Assembly: GCA_932294295.1 (NCBI GenBank)
Contig: OW028573.1
Coordinates: 72,331,829-72,395,828 of the forward strand
Length of the DNA stretch: 64,000 nucleotides
Source of the DNA: Alitta virens
Taxonomy: Eukaryota; Annelida; Polychaeta; Phyllodocida; Nereididae
Direction of reading: 5' to 3'
Part shown: positions 1 through 13,316 of the stretch, piece after piece
How the letters are laid out: each line of letters opens with the position of its first letter
Numbering within the stretch: position 1 is the first letter of the stretch
Made by a program: the position numbers and the translations under genes
Notes under the pieces: generated by a model
Seen by the model: only the letters and a program-made list of their open reading frames with translations
The model's database searches: none
What the model was told of the DNA's origin: nothing

Positions 1-409
1 ATTCCAAGGAACAAAATATGAAGATTACTATGATACTCTGCATTTTTTATGAAAGGTGCAGTGAGTGCTAAAACATTTTATAAACAGGGATAGCCCAATT
101 ACTTGAACTCAATTCAGGACACACAAATCTCAGAAGTGTTTGGTTTTCTTAGTACACTATACTGCTTTTAGCTCATGACAAATTTACGTCATCGCTAAAC
201 AAAATGACCTGAGGCTACAAGCCCAATAATTAGTGTTGTGTTTGTATTATTTCCTGTGCCAAACTGATTAAAGTGATTCGCCATTAACTCCTTTGCAGTT
301 TCACACGACAGATAACACAGATGCCGAAATGAAATCAAACGTTTTATTTATTTTAATGACACGCTTTATTTTCCTGAAACTTACACATGGTTTTTATGTC
401 TTATTTCAG

Positions 410-3400
410 GGTTTTGATGCCAGTGTTCATAATTTCTTTTGTATACTTCACTGTGATGGTCATCTTGGGCTGCATCTATGTTAGTGACAGTTGGATTGAA
501 TGTTTTCGTGAGTATTCATTTTTACTTCTTCTTTGGTTGTAATTGTACTTGTATATCAATGGAAAGCTGGTCTAAGAACTTTCTATTTTCAAACACTAGA
601 ATATCATCTTTAGTCCGCAAAAATCCAGTCCAATCTAAATATATATTTGCGTCATAGATAACCTCACTGATAAGACCACTTCGGTCTGGAGTCATGAGTG
701 GGCGGAATAGCGTATTGAACTGTACTTAATGATATGTGCAACGGAAATGTGATTATCCAATACTGAATTTTACTGAAGTTTAGAGAAACTAATGGCTGAA
801 GCTCCATAAAATATATTAATTAAGACATTTAAAGCTGCTGCCACTACCTTCATTTGTTTGGCAGTGATTGAAGGAAAGTAATGCAATGATAAATTGCCTG
901 CGGTTTTGTCAAATTGAGTTTGATTAAAGATCCATATTCAGCTCCCGCTGCTGTCGTTTTGCATGCCTCAGAACTAATTAGTTTCCCTCAAAATATGTGA
1001 ATATTAATTGTCGCTGTTAACGATGGGGAAATTAACATGTAAATCATCACTCATTTCAGAACCATATTGGTTAGCCCTGTCTGCCGCAGAGTTTGTGCTC
1101 GTCCAACTATTCATGATTGCGGGGATCTACATCACGAGAAGACTGAATGAAATCAGCACTCTTGACTGTGTTCGGAGAGCTCAAAAGAGAGACCTTTGGT
1201 GGTGAGGGGGTTGATTCACATAACTTAGTTAGAGTAGCTCTGTGAGAGGCCAGAGTTTCTGTGCTCTTGGAATATCTGATTAAAGAGCAAGCCTGCCTCT
1301 GATCCTTTTCCTGCTGTCTAATGCCAGTCCGCTCCAAGCGTAATACAAGTTTTCCAATTCGCCTATTTTGTCCTGGACTATGTCTCCCAGTCGCAATCTT
1401 GTTGTATTGGCCTATTTTGTGCTGAATTGTGACTTGAATGATTTACAAATACATCATACCTACTCATTTCACATTAACTTTGGAGCATCTGTGCTCAGTA
1501 AAAATCAATATTTTCTTGTAATATGGTATTATGATTGAGCAATACATCTTCACAATGAGATGCATAGATGGTGGAATATAGAATGCCTTGGCTCAGCACA
1601 CCCATGAATCTTTCGTGGTTTATTGGCAAAACGACGTTGTGTGAGACTCTGAACAGCACACTGTGGCATCCCTTATGGCGGTGTAAAACCCTGGGATAGT
1701 TGTGAAAAGTACCAATAGGCATAGTGATGTGGGAGGAAAACTAGTCTTTTTGCATTTAAAACAGGCATTTAGCATTGTCTGCTCTGATTTCCTGAGAAAG
1801 ATTTAAACTGTCAAGGTAGTAGGACTGAAAATTGCAGTACTAGAATGGATTTATAGACGTTACATTCAGTGGCAAGGAAAGCTGCTGGAACATCACGGTG
1901 TGCATCTAGGATGCCTATGAGTATGAAGCCTTAATATTAGCAAGGTCTTTTTGGCTGGTGTAAATTAATATTGACATAGACTGGTGTCGTTTTGCCTTCG
2001 GTTTCCCTTCCTTATATGGAATGGTACATGTTCTAGATTGTATGTTTTTCCTGCTTAGTCATTCAATGGCCACTATAGCTAAAGAAATAGATATAATATA
2101 GCAAAGCCACTGCTGGCACATGTGTGGAAATTGATATCACTTTTACTGCAATATACGAATGCGAGAGATAGAGTGTGGCAGCTGTGAGTACAATACTGTC
2201 CTCCCTTGGTATAGTTATTCCACAGAGACAAGGAGCCGTGGTTATTTGCCCATGGGGCGGAATGACCAGGTCATTAAACAGACCTGAGATGGCCCTGATG
2301 ACTCCTTCATATTGACAAGACGACCTTCAGGGCGTCTGTGTTTCCTAATGTTTACATTGCCAGCCTCCTTCATGGCTTATCACTGCAGACCGGAATTGGT
2401 TCTAGGTGCAGTGACATTCATATATTTCTTGCCTTTCATGTCGTGTAGAATGTGGATTCTGTGGACTGTGAGCATAATATGTCTGTAAGGAATCAGGCTC
2501 TACACAGACTACAGTAGTAGTTCTATCCAATGTCAGCCATAAAATAACAATATTTTATGTCTAATTTAGGATGAATATCAACCTCTTACTGTTAAAATAC
2601 AGTGCTTACTGTACATTACTTATGAATTATGGCAAAAGTTCATGAACGAGAAGTATGTTGATACTGCTCAGCCTTATATTATCACTGCTTTGCTCTTGGC
2701 TTACTACCGTTGTATCCAATGCTCAAGAGCTTCAAAATAACCTAACACTCTTTATTTGCAGTATACTCAGTTACCTGTTACATTATTGATTATTACATAT
2801 TACATTACTGACTTAATTATCAGTACACTGTAGCACCTTTTTTGTTTTTTTTCAGCGAGGGGCATTGATTTATCTAAAGTTCTAGTATACTTTGGCCAAA
2901 TAGCTTTCCAGCTGAAGGTTGCTAACATAATTTGTGTATGTAACAGTAAGCGTGTTAGCTTGAGGTTCTGCCGTGACTGATTTGTCCCCCACAGTAATCT
3001 AATCAATTGATTGTGAACTGGCTGGCTGGGGACATGTGACGAAGTCAAGGTCACAACCCTTGTGAATTGTGGGATGCAAGGTCAAGGACTCGTGCCTACT
3101 GCTACCAATATAAGTCGGCTGTGTTGAAAGATGCAATTGTTGGTGATAAATTAATTTATTAAAGAATAACCACCACAGTCAAACAAAATGTCATGCTACT
3201 GAAGTGTGGATATGACATATAGATACCAAGCACAGAAGGGTTGAAACTAGGTGGCCGCATAGATGATGTCCAGATATCTTGGCCATTTGCAACCTACAAT
3301 TAATTCATTGTACAATGGCTAAATGTCCATTGCGTAAATTGCAACGTTGGTACCCAGTATCTGTGTTGAGGCCAGTGAAAGACTTTGGACATATTGCAAA

Positions 3401-6400
3401 AGAAACACTGCATACATTTTTAACTCCAAGCTTTATGTGGTAAACGGTAATATTTAAGTTAACTAAGCTCAAGACCAGTAGCACTTAGACTATACTGTCC
3501 CGAGAGCCTTTCTTTACCTGTACTGCAAATAGCTTCTGGTGAACTACTATGTACATTGTGCTTATGGAAGAGCAACCATATTCAATTTACAGGAAGAAGT
3601 CTTCAATGTAAGTCTGAACTCCAGTGGCAGGCAGACCCCTGGGATGTCCAACATGACATTTTTATATTGCAGATGAATGTTTTGCCGATGTTTCCCTTCA
3701 TTTATAACAATGAAGCAAATGGAATTAAGAGGTCTCATAGGAGATGGTTAATTTTCTGTGGCTTGTTGTGACAAATACATGCAACTGTTGATGTGGAATG
3801 GCAGGCATTTATACCCCACCCTCGGGATTCATTAGTTTGACATCTGAGCAAAGAAAGTGAGCTTCCTGGACACCCACGTCAGGAAACGCCAAACAAATGA
3901 GGAGGTTGCCATTTGTTTCTGTTTGGTTAAGTTGATTGGTCTGAATTGTTTGCCAGGAAATTTCCTCATCCAATGGGTGGGCGTACCAGCCATACCTGAT
4001 CATTGCAGATCTGCTTTGCTATATTAAAGGTTCAGGCAGTTGTGCTCTTCGGAAATATTCCTAATTGCAGTCAATGCTTGATTTGCCACGAAACCGCTAA
4101 ATGAGGATGCAGCCATAAATTGCTGATGTACCATGTACGTAGACCGGTAATTGGTGGGGACTTAAATCACTGCGTATGTGTCCCTGAATCTAACGTAATG
4201 CCTCTCTCATGAAATCTTTGTCCTGCCTGGATTGAGCGAGATGCAGGGACATTCTGAAGGTGAAAACGGGTTGGTGCTCACTGCATAAAAGGGTCGGAAA
4301 GTCTGAAACCCAAGTCCTATGGACAGGTATTATGCATTCACACCATTAACCTGCTGCTATGAAGGAGGATGTGTGACACACTGCCAGCTAAATTCTTAGT
4401 CTGTTTAGTGAGCATAAATATATGTGGTGAGTTGTGAGGGAAGTCATGTTAAACTAATTGAGGTAAAAATTTACATTGCATTTGCATCATCCTTGTTATT
4501 TAATTAGGGCTTTTAGTTTTCTGTCATGAAATTTTTGTTACTTTTTCAGTAACCATCTTGTTTACACACAGTTAGCCATGTTGTACATGTACTGTGGTGT
4601 ACTTGATTCAGTTAATATTTTAATAGAAATATATTTATTAATAATTAAATTATTCGATAGAAATATACAGTGTATTTATTAGTGGCAAATTAATTTATAA
4701 AGACTTTGGTCAGTACCATTCCTGGTCTGTGGCAAATAGGCTAAACACTGCAGCGTGGGATGCAGAAGAACAGGCAACATAAACACAAATTCCATCACCA
4801 ATGCAATCAGCAATGGTTGCAAAACACTCTGTCATACCAAATGGTTGTGAAGGGCTGAGTATTGCAGAAAGAAATGCACTGGAGATCTGATGGAGCGAGC
4901 GTGAGACACTGCCTTACAGCTAATCAATATACTCCTAAATGGATATCCACTCCTATTGATTTTGCCGAGCCACTCTGATGGAAATTGGTGCTTTGCTTCC
5001 CATTTCTGGGGTGTTGCGAGGTGGAGAAAAATTGTTCATCATTTCCAATTCATTTGAAATGGATTGATGGGCAAAGAGGGCTGTTATAGGTCACTTAAGC
5101 AAGTGAATTGATGTGTTTATAAAATAACATCCGCCACAATTCATACTCATGTAATTCCTGACTGCTTGTTTGATTTTTCTCAAGCTGAAGTATAGCAGTG
5201 ATATACATTGTATTTTTTACTGTTTCTTGAACTCCTACAATTGTATGCTGCTTAGGCTGACATATTCAACTTGTTTCTGGCAGTAATGAAGGGCTTGCTT
5301 ACCCTGTTACAGTACTTAGTTTTTGTGGTGTTTCTTAAGCTTTTGCAATCACAACGCTCTAAATTGAGTTTGTCCAGACAGGCACAACAAACCATGTGGT
5401 CCTTAGGGCTCTGGCCTGGTCCCTCCAAACCTTGTTATAGTCTAATCCAATTCTCTCCTTTTGGAGGCAGTACTTGGATGAAAGTCTTGATTTTGAAACC
5501 CCCTCCCCCCCCCCCCCAAACAAAAAAGAAGTGTTAGCACTGCATGCAATTCCTTTTAGCGTGTGATCCTGATACTACGTACCTGTCTGCAACAGCCTGT
5601 TACTGGTTACTGAATTTCTGAAAAAATACCGTGCAATGCACAAGAAACCCTCGGCCTGCCACTTAGCGTTTACTCTGTGAGGATGTCATTTTGGACCCCT
5701 TGTGACCTATAAACAATTTTTTCCCCAAGGTATAAATGCCCCTTCATTGCACAAGCCCTTCATTAACTTAGCTGAACTGATAATTGCTACATGGCGGCAT
5801 ATGACCCCTGCGACCTCAAGAATAGGTGAAGGACACACATCTTCTTAACTCATCCAAGGTCTTTTCCTAAGATAGAATCCCTGTAATTTGCATGATCCTT
5901 GCATCGATTTAGCTGAATTCATCATTTCTACAAGGTTCGGAATGGATTTGGAACCCTGTGACCTCAAAAATAGGTCAAAGTCACCCACTCTCAAACTTAG
6001 GCAATTTTTATCCCTAAAGTTAATTGGCTAAAGGCATAAATTGCCCTTAGTTGCATAAGGTCTACAGTAACTTATCTAAAAGGATCATTTCACCAGGTTC
6101 AGAATGATTCGTGTGACCTGAAAAATAAGTCAAGGTTGCCAATCTTCAAACTCATCCAAAATCTTCCCCTAAGGCATAATCCCTGTAAATTTCATGGTCC
6201 TAGCATCAAAATTACTGAAGTTATCATTTCTACAAGGTTCGAAACGGTTTGGACCCCTGTGAACTCAAAAGTAGGTCAAGATGTCTCTGAACTAATCCAA
6301 GGTCTCCCCCTAAAGCATAATCCCTATGAATTACATGATTGTACGATCAATACATCTTAAGTTATTGCTTCTACAAGAGCGATGGACAGACAGACGGACA

Positions 6401-8285
6401 GCTAGCGTGACAGACAGCAGGATGCCACAGGCGATGGCAATACTCATCGGCCATTACTATGGCCTATTAAATTATAATGGTGTGAAGCTTAATTGATTGG
6501 CTGTACACAACTGTAGGGTCTTTCACTTGCTCAAGTGTAGATATTTGTTCCAGCAGTATTTTAATGATTGTGATGATGAGGTGTCTTGTTCACTTTATCA
6601 ATCTCTATCTTAATAATTAATTCTCTAAAAATGATAAATAAATAAATTTATATCTTACCCTGATTTTGACTATTTTACTGTGTTCTGTTTCAGTCTCGTA
6701 ATTGCATTTGAAGTCTCAGCTCTAGTCAGCCTTGTGTATGATGTGACAATTAAAACAAGTGAGTATACTGTTTGGTTTACTGTTATTATAAATGCTTTAA
6801 AGTTAAAATCATTCTGAATTGTGTTTGCTAATTTTCCTTTCCAGTTGGAGATGATACAAACGGATGTAGCGGTGTATTTGTAAGTAGATATTTTCAAGTC
6901 TATTGTTCTTTAAGTATTTGCATTTTAATTCATTGATTAAAGCAGAGATGCCAAGTTCTTGAGTGGCGAATGCGGGAGTTTTGGCTCTTTCCAACCAGTT
7001 TACATTAAAATGCTAAATATTTATTCTGGTCCTCATTGCGTGAGTTAAATCAAAATATGATGAAAATACTCAAGTCGAGAGTCGCGAGTTAGCAACCAAA
7101 TGCCTGAGACTTGACTTGGCATGTCTGATTAAAGACACAGGAATCAGTTAAAATCACCGATATGTACATACGTGTATTCTATTTCAGTTGCACATGCAGC
7201 AGCTCTATACTCCAGTGTTTGGAACCTTTATGGTATGTAACTTTAAATGCATAGAATAAATTTATGCATTTTTTTATATTATAATGATATTGTTTAGTTT
7301 CCATTTCAAATCTGTTTTTATGCTCCTCTTACAGATTGTAAAATTCATGCTGCCGATATGGGCGATGTTATTTGTGTTCCATCCCATAGAGGTCACCAGT
7401 GATTGTGAGGACTTGCTGCCAGTAATCAGTGAAGATGGGGTAAGCAGAGTCATCATCTTCAGTGTTAAGATTCTTGCTGTTCTTCAGTTTAGGGTTGCAG
7501 CGACTTTTCCAATTTTGCAATTAGATTTCATTTAAAAGATTAGTTGCACGTATATACTTCTATATTATAATAGTGATACCATAAAGTGTGACTTGTGTGA
7601 CAATTTTTAATAAATTATTAGCTTCTCGGATTGATGAGAAAGATGCTGACAGAAAAATAAATAACATTTCCCGATGTTATTTAATATGAAATTTCATTTT
7701 ATTCCTGGATTTTTAACTAACCGACCGATTAAAAATTGCCTTGAGAGGATCTGAGAAGTTAAAGATAAAATAAGTGTGGCCTTTATTTATACAAATGGTG
7801 TATGTTGATAAATAAAGATACACTATTAGTCTGTTACCTTAAATGGGGTTAATGACCAGCCTATTCAATACAGCGAAAAAAGTTCTTTATCATAGGGATT
7901 AGGGAGTGTGATTCTTATCAGTGCAATGTGATAATTAATTGTTAGTGATCTAATGTTTAGCTGATTATAATCCTGGTACTGATGTTCTGGTGATAATGTC
8001 ATTAAATGTGAATGTTATTTATCATTTCAGACTTATACATCAGTTTTTACTCCCCCGTATGACACGAGGAATCGTTATAAACCCCTTTTCCAACCTGGTG
8101 CTGGAGGAAATACACCAGAAACGTCAGACTTTACCCCCTCCCCTTCTCCATCTCCTTCTACGCCAGTCTTTGGTCCTCTTAGACGATCCGCATCTTATTT
8201 AACAACCATCCGAGAAGAGAATGGCAATGAAAGTGAAACAAGTAATGGACAGGGGGAAGAAGATCGGAGGAACATCTTGTCTTGA
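410..8285 (+). CDS. Multi-pass membrane protein, 3' part (unrecognised family)
   Basis: Six exons join in a consistent reading phase: 410-507, 1060-1201, 6694-6758, 6845-6879, 7188-7232, 7335-7439, and a final coding exon 8031-8285 ending in TGA; counting the last, seven segments in all. They encode about 247 residues. Hydrophobic stretches lie in the first exon (begins VLMPVFIISFVYF), the second (WLALSAAEFVLVQLFMIAGI), the third (LVIAFEVSALVSLVY) and the sixth (IVKFMLPIWAMLFVF), so at least four membrane segments are visible. A basic loop (RRAQKRD) follows the second. The tail is a Pro/Ser/Thr-rich, polar, presumably cytosolic region with an SPSPSPS run. The first visible exon opens with a split codon, so the gene starts farther left, possibly outside the window. 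I do not recognise the family; 7TM THH1/TOM1-like or TMEM-type proteins are only guesses. The 5.5-kb intron at 1202-6693 carries a tandem array. The gene converges on bestrophin. Confidence 0.75.
5690..6420. repeat. Degenerate ~150-bp tandem array
   Basis: Five diverged copies of a unit of roughly 145-160 bp are recognisable from the recurring core tgacctcaaaaataggtcaa (near 5700, 5808, 5968, 6112 and 6258). Each is followed by a 'catccaaggtctt...cctaaggcataatccctgtaa' type segment, then 'atcatttctacaaggttc'. The array ends in a short GACAGACGGACAG purine run at about 6383-6415. It sits in the long intron between the second and third visible exons of the membrane-protein gene. The structure resembles the tandem cores of Helentron/pearl-type non-autonomous elements, but that assignment is inference. 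Confidence 0.7.
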
Positions 8286-8985
8286 CAGCAGCGCCAGAGT
8301 CATCATGGCTACCAACCCGTCTCCAGTATCCCGCTTCTAAACATCTTCTCCAATTAGGAGCAGATGAATGACACAGGGATTTAACAAAACTGAATGTGAT
8401 AATTTTTTGACTGTTGCTTCAGTAATCAAAATCACTGAATCATTAATTAGGAGTATGCGTACAATACATGCTGCACAAAGTTGTAGTCCAGATTACCACT
8501 GGATATACTGGTGATACACAAAAACTGTTGACGTAAAACAAACCTAACCTTTTATGTGTGTTTTAACTATGTATTTTTCCTTTTCTTTTACTCTCAGCAT
8601 TTCCTTTCCAAATTCTGATGTGATATCTATTCCTTATGTTCGTATATATTCACAACATACTCTATCTTTATTTTCTTACAAAGTATGTAATTTATTATTC
8701 TATATTGTTGACACGATGAACTTGTTTGTGTGATTCATTATATTGTCTGCCCTTATCATGTTATCGTATAGACTTATACTCAACAATTGGTAGTGAAATA
8801 TCGTTGGACTGTGATGCTTATTGATCCATTAGTCCTTGGATCAGTTTTAATGCTGTATTAATTACCACTAATGCACACCCTCGACAGGTGAGCTACCATA
8901 GCATATTTAATTTAATGTAATTTGATTGCCTGCCACATGAGTGATTTTCCACTCCTGCTCTCAGCAACGAATATATAATGTTATT

Positions 8986-8991
8986 AATAAA
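8986..8991 (+). terminator. Candidate poly(A) signal of the membrane-protein gene
   Basis: AATAAA lies about 700 bases past the TGA at 8285 and is followed within 30 bases by a GT-rich stretch (tgtgttcttgcattgtg). This fits a cleavage and polyadenylation site and would give a 3' UTR of about 0.7 kb. It is inferred from motif and position only. Confidence 0.45.
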
Positions 8992-10900
8992 TGCATGTGT
9001 TCTTGCATTGTGCCATTTTAGCTCATTTTGTTAGCCAATATATACATGACATATATTATATATTGAAAATATTTTCGAGTTGTTTTTAAATTGTAATTGC
9101 ACCTGCAGTGCAGGTTTGTTGTGGTTTCACATGGTGAAATTTCACTTGTTTTTTGCGGATAGTTTTGATTTTGAGGTGAAGTTAGAAATAAAGGTTGACC
9201 ATTTACAGTTGGCCTCCTTTTTCCGATAAGATCTGTGTATTTAAATTGGGAGTATGTGGACCAAGAATTATTCCAGGGTCTAGTGGGCGTCAGACAGGTA
9301 AAGCAGAAGCCAATGACCAAAAGCATTGAGGGAATGGGGGGGGGGGGGGGGCTGCAGTGATTCAAGGCAATTTCAGAACAACGGAAGTAATTCTGATTAC
9401 AAGCAGATTTGTTGGCCAGAATGGTGTAAATAGCATATTAATTTATCATTGAAGTCATTGGTGAAGCCTCCTGCCCCTCCTCCCCAAAAATAGCTTTGGC
9501 CAGAGATGGCAAGTCAATGAGCATTTTATATGATGAGCCGCCCACTCGCCCTACTTGCGACGCTCACCCCCCTCTTCGCTTATGTGGTGATAAATTATTG
9601 ACTATACAGAGTCAGTTTTGACCCATTTGTCATAAACAAGGTACATAGAATGCACAATAAATTGTATATAATACAAACATATAAGTTATTGATTATACTA
9701 ACTAAAACATCCAGCACTACTGATCACTGCTGATCGGTATTCATGTATTGCACATTTTCTATAGCATGAATCACAGTGAATATATATCTCATAATACTAA
9801 ATATCAATACTAATTATCTCAGTCTAACAGTAGCTATTATATATTGCCTAGCACCTCTACTGCACCATCAAAATTTAAACAGTTTACTGCATGGTCTAGC
9901 AACAAGAAAAATAATAGGGTCATAGTTCACATTGGCCATAATTTCAAAATGTCAGCTTATTACATTACATTGGCTGGCACCGAGTAGATAAATTGATTAA
10001 TGTCCGCATTGTTTCCAAACGATAGTTTACTGAATTAAATGGTCTAGCACCAATTACATAGAATAAACAAAATAATCATAGCATAGTGATATTTGCAAAT
10101 AGTCCACTGTTCAAAATTTGTGGGGGGTGGCAGGCAACTTTGTGCTGACCCTGTCGTAATAATAGCCCAATGCTGGATATATTCAATATTCAGGGGGAGG
10201 GAATGGTTTCCATTGTGCTGACCCTGCCGTTGATTGCCCAGGTATGCAACAGGTAGCTTTGAACTGACCCTGTGAGCTTAGAATAACACACAATACTCTG
10301 ACACAGTGCCCACTACCAGTTTTCACTTATCATGCTTATGTATTGTGTAGCTGATTCAAGTTATCCAGTTGTGTTTTGTCATAGAGTGTGAGAATAATTT
10401 TAGATTTAGCTTGTGTATGATTCTGGTTATTTACTTTCATAAGAATTACTTTAATGATTGATTACTTTATAGCTTGTTCAGGTTTCTCTTGTTAAAATAT
10501 ATGCAATCAGTTGAGATGACTTCAGTAATTAGGCAAATGGCAAAGAAGATATGAAAATAGAACTGTTGTTATTTTAACATATTAATTGAGATTGACTTTT
10601 TCCTGTTATGTTCTAAGGTGCTATAGTCAAGTGCAATTAGCCATGGCAGGGAATAATTTGAATGGGTCTGTAGCCAATGCATAATATGACCACAATAGTG
10701 TAAGTAAGTTAAAAGAAGATGTCACAGCATCAGAGTTGAGGTAGTCAACACTTAGTTTGAACGGCCACAGTTTGCAGAAGTAGTGACTTTATGCACTCTA
10801 ATGCTAATACAGAAGTATTCCTCCATGGCAACTTGAAGAATGACATCAGTGTTTACCAGTCTGAATGCAAACCCTCAGGGTGGAGTTCACACAATGTTAC
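8992..10900. other. Intergenic region, nothing coding seen
   Basis: AT-rich sequence after the membrane-protein gene. I see a poly-G run at about 9338-9351, short open frames with frequent stops, and no exon-like splice structure or conserved peptide on either strand. Confidence 0.6.
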
Positions 10901-10904
10901 ACAC

Positions 10905-11075
10905 TTTTACTAGCCTCTATGTTGTTTGCACCTCCAATTTAATGTCCCAGGCATCGACATCCATCTGAGATTAAGAGTGCCCGGGCCAGTAATCAAACCC
11001 GTGACCTTCAGCAGAGCTGGCCAATGTCGATTGGCAAATGCCTTAACCATTAGGCCCCCCGCACCTGCTACATCA
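10905..11075 (-). mobile_element. tRNA-derived SINE (partial or old)
   Basis: Read on the minus strand, the segment has a tRNA-like head. An A-box-like stretch, GGGGCCTAATGGTTAAGGC, maps to about 11040-11058. Some 45 bases on is a B-box-like stretch, CACGGGTTTGATTACTGG, at about 10986-11003, a decayed form of GGTTCGANTCC. The spacing matches a tRNA internal promoter. A unique body follows towards 10905. There is no intact cloverleaf or CCA, so this is a SINE rather than a functional tRNA. Short open frames through it on both strands are incidental. Confidence 0.7.
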
Positions 11076-11310
11076 ACAATGGGTTTTTGGGTAATAATAA
11101 TTAATTTGTTGTCAACCACTCAATATATATATCAGTATATATGTGATGCTTGGGTGGTTTTTTTTCCAATTGAACTACCTAAAATGCTTAGTAATGTAAA
11201 ATGCACTTTATCAGTGTTTATATTTGCCTATTGCCACATTATAGGCACTGTTTCATCTACTGTTTCCACTTCATGAACCTCCCTACCCGGCTTATTCAAA
11301 AACCTTTCAG

Positions 11311-11339
11311 GTCTGCCCCAACCCCACATTTTTAAATGG
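11311..11339. repeat. Solo right end of the GGGCTGTTCC TIR family
   Basis: The sequence tttttaaatggaacagccc followed by TTA matches the right terminus of the elements found at 40973-41462 and 45796-45973. No matching left terminus was found nearby, so this is a fragment or a very degraded copy. Confidence 0.55.
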
Positions 11340-11699
11340 AACAGCCCTTATAATTTTGTAAATTAATTGCTTGCGGACTTCCCACCCAGTTACTGTCCCA
11401 GGGTTCCATGCTCAACAGGCAGATTTGTGATGAACCTGCCTTTGTGAAGGAACCTGCTTGTGTGAATGTTTCATCTGATCAAGACAGTCTCATAGTCACT
11501 GAGCAGAGCCGTCATAATTTCCAAGACCATGAGAGTTTTGAACAACTCAAGCTTACTGTCAATTTACATGGCAAGACAACTTAAGTCTGTTGTCCAAATA
11601 TTCCACTTGAAGCTTGCTTTCCACAAAAGACTACTGGAACCTCTTCAGCATTTGTGACTGAAGCACACATCTTAGCAGTATAATCCTAAGACAAGAACT

Positions 11700-13316
11700 C
11701 GACAATGCTGAAATAAATAAGTTTATTTGATTTGTGTCAGATTATTTACAAAATCATACTGCAAAAATGCAACCTATAGCTTGAACTATGAACACAATGA
11801 ACTGTATAAAATAAAAGGGCAGGAGGTATGTTGCATTTATAATGGACAGTATGAAGCACTTTAAGGATATGGCACGAAATGCAAATGAAGCAAATTCTGT
11901 TAAGCAAACTAATAGACCTGTCATGACAAGTACACAGACTTTTATGACACTGAAAAAGACACACAAAAAACATCATAAATCACTCGGTAAAGAGAGAGAT
12001 CCAGAATTCAACGAAAGTTGAAAATAACACAATTATGATTCCCATATACAATTTAGGACACATAATAATAACACATATGTGTATAAAGGAGTTATAAACG
12101 TTTCCAGCCATAATATGGTATAAAGCGAGGATTACATAACAATGGTTAGATAAACAAAAATTAATTTCTAAGGAACAGATCATAACTCGGCTGCATGCTA
12201 AGTATTTCGCTGTTTTAAGCTGAGGGCAGCCTATGTAGCTAGCCAGACTAATCCCATTCATATGAGATAGAGATTTATGTAGATCGATTTCAACACGGAG
12301 ATAAAATAAGCATTTAGTGCAGTTGTTGAGACACACCGGGTATACATCACACACTTGGACATTTGGCACATCATGAAGCAACCAAACCTTGCACTCCATC
12401 CCCAAATATACTTTCGTTTAGTGGGTACTTCTAATTGGTTCTTTAAACTCGTGGTTTGGAATGTCAGCTGTGTACAGGCACGCGGCTATTTACAAATATA
12501 TACAGATTATGTATGTAAAATACAAATGTTACAATATGGAGCTTCGAACCTCTCAAACCTTTCAAGAATCGCAGACATTGTGCCCTGCTACATCACATTT
12601 GCAAATTACCTTGTAAACAGCAAATTACCTTATAAAAATATAGCAATGACATACTTATATCATAGTCTCCAATACAACTGCATCAATCTATTACTGCAAG
12701 GTATAATAGCAACAATCAAGTGTATATTATCACAATATACAATGAATGAAAGTGACGAAAAGTCCCCAATTATGACGAGATTCTTCAGGTGACTTCATAA
12801 GTAACACAGATGTACTGCTGCATTTCTAAGCACATGGAATCCAGTTCATGTAGCTGTGAAGAATAAGATGATTGAGATGAATGTACATGTTATTCTGTTA
12901 ATTACATGTACGAGTAGATGTTATTCATAAATGAACAATATTGTATGATAAAATGGTTGAGTCTGCACTCTGAAAGCACTGTATTGGAACTTTACACAAT
13001 GGTCACAATGTACTTCCTACTTCTTGGATATATCTACGCTCGTTGTCACAAGGTTTTATAATATGCCAGTTACCTAACTGCATTGAGGTTCGACTATTAT
13101 TGCACTAACTATTACAGCAAGAATTTTTACCTTCTGGAGAATTTTACAAGATGAGCCAAAGTTTTCAACAGGCTCGCGCTGTGTTCGTCAGTAAATTTAT
13201 GGCATTTCCTATACTATTCCCCAGCAAGTAAATTCAGCAAAAATACTGCATGAATACGGAGGTCGGTAGTCTACACTCAATATTACAGCAAGATATAGTT
13301 GTCCACAATTTTACCC
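11700..13316 (-). other. Probable 3' UTR of the bestrophin gene
   Basis: This segment follows the bestrophin stop codon. A minus-strand AATAAA (plus-strand TTTATT at 11722-11727) would end a 3' UTR of about 1.6 kb. Overlapping open frames of about 140 codons on both strands (11980-12405 minus, 12355-12792 plus) show no domain, no conserved composition and no splice support, so I treat them as chance. Confidence 0.45.

Noticed and set aside
9018..9365. Minus-strand 115-codon open frame with a polyproline start
   Set aside because: The prolines come from a poly-G tract, and the rest is unconserved intergenic sequence.
10980..11060. Possible functional tRNA gene
   Set aside because: A and B boxes are present, but the stems do not close into a cloverleaf and the B box is decayed.
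10910..11276. Open frames of 69 and 116 codons around 11 kb
   Set aside because: They run through the tRNA-derived SINE on both strands; the apparent peptide is the SINE head translated.
11980..12792. Two overlapping open frames of 141 (minus) and 145 (plus) codons
   Set aside because: They sit in the probable bestrophin 3' UTR, overlap each other, have Cys/Ile/Tyr-rich composition typical of random AT-rich DNA, and show no domain or splice support.
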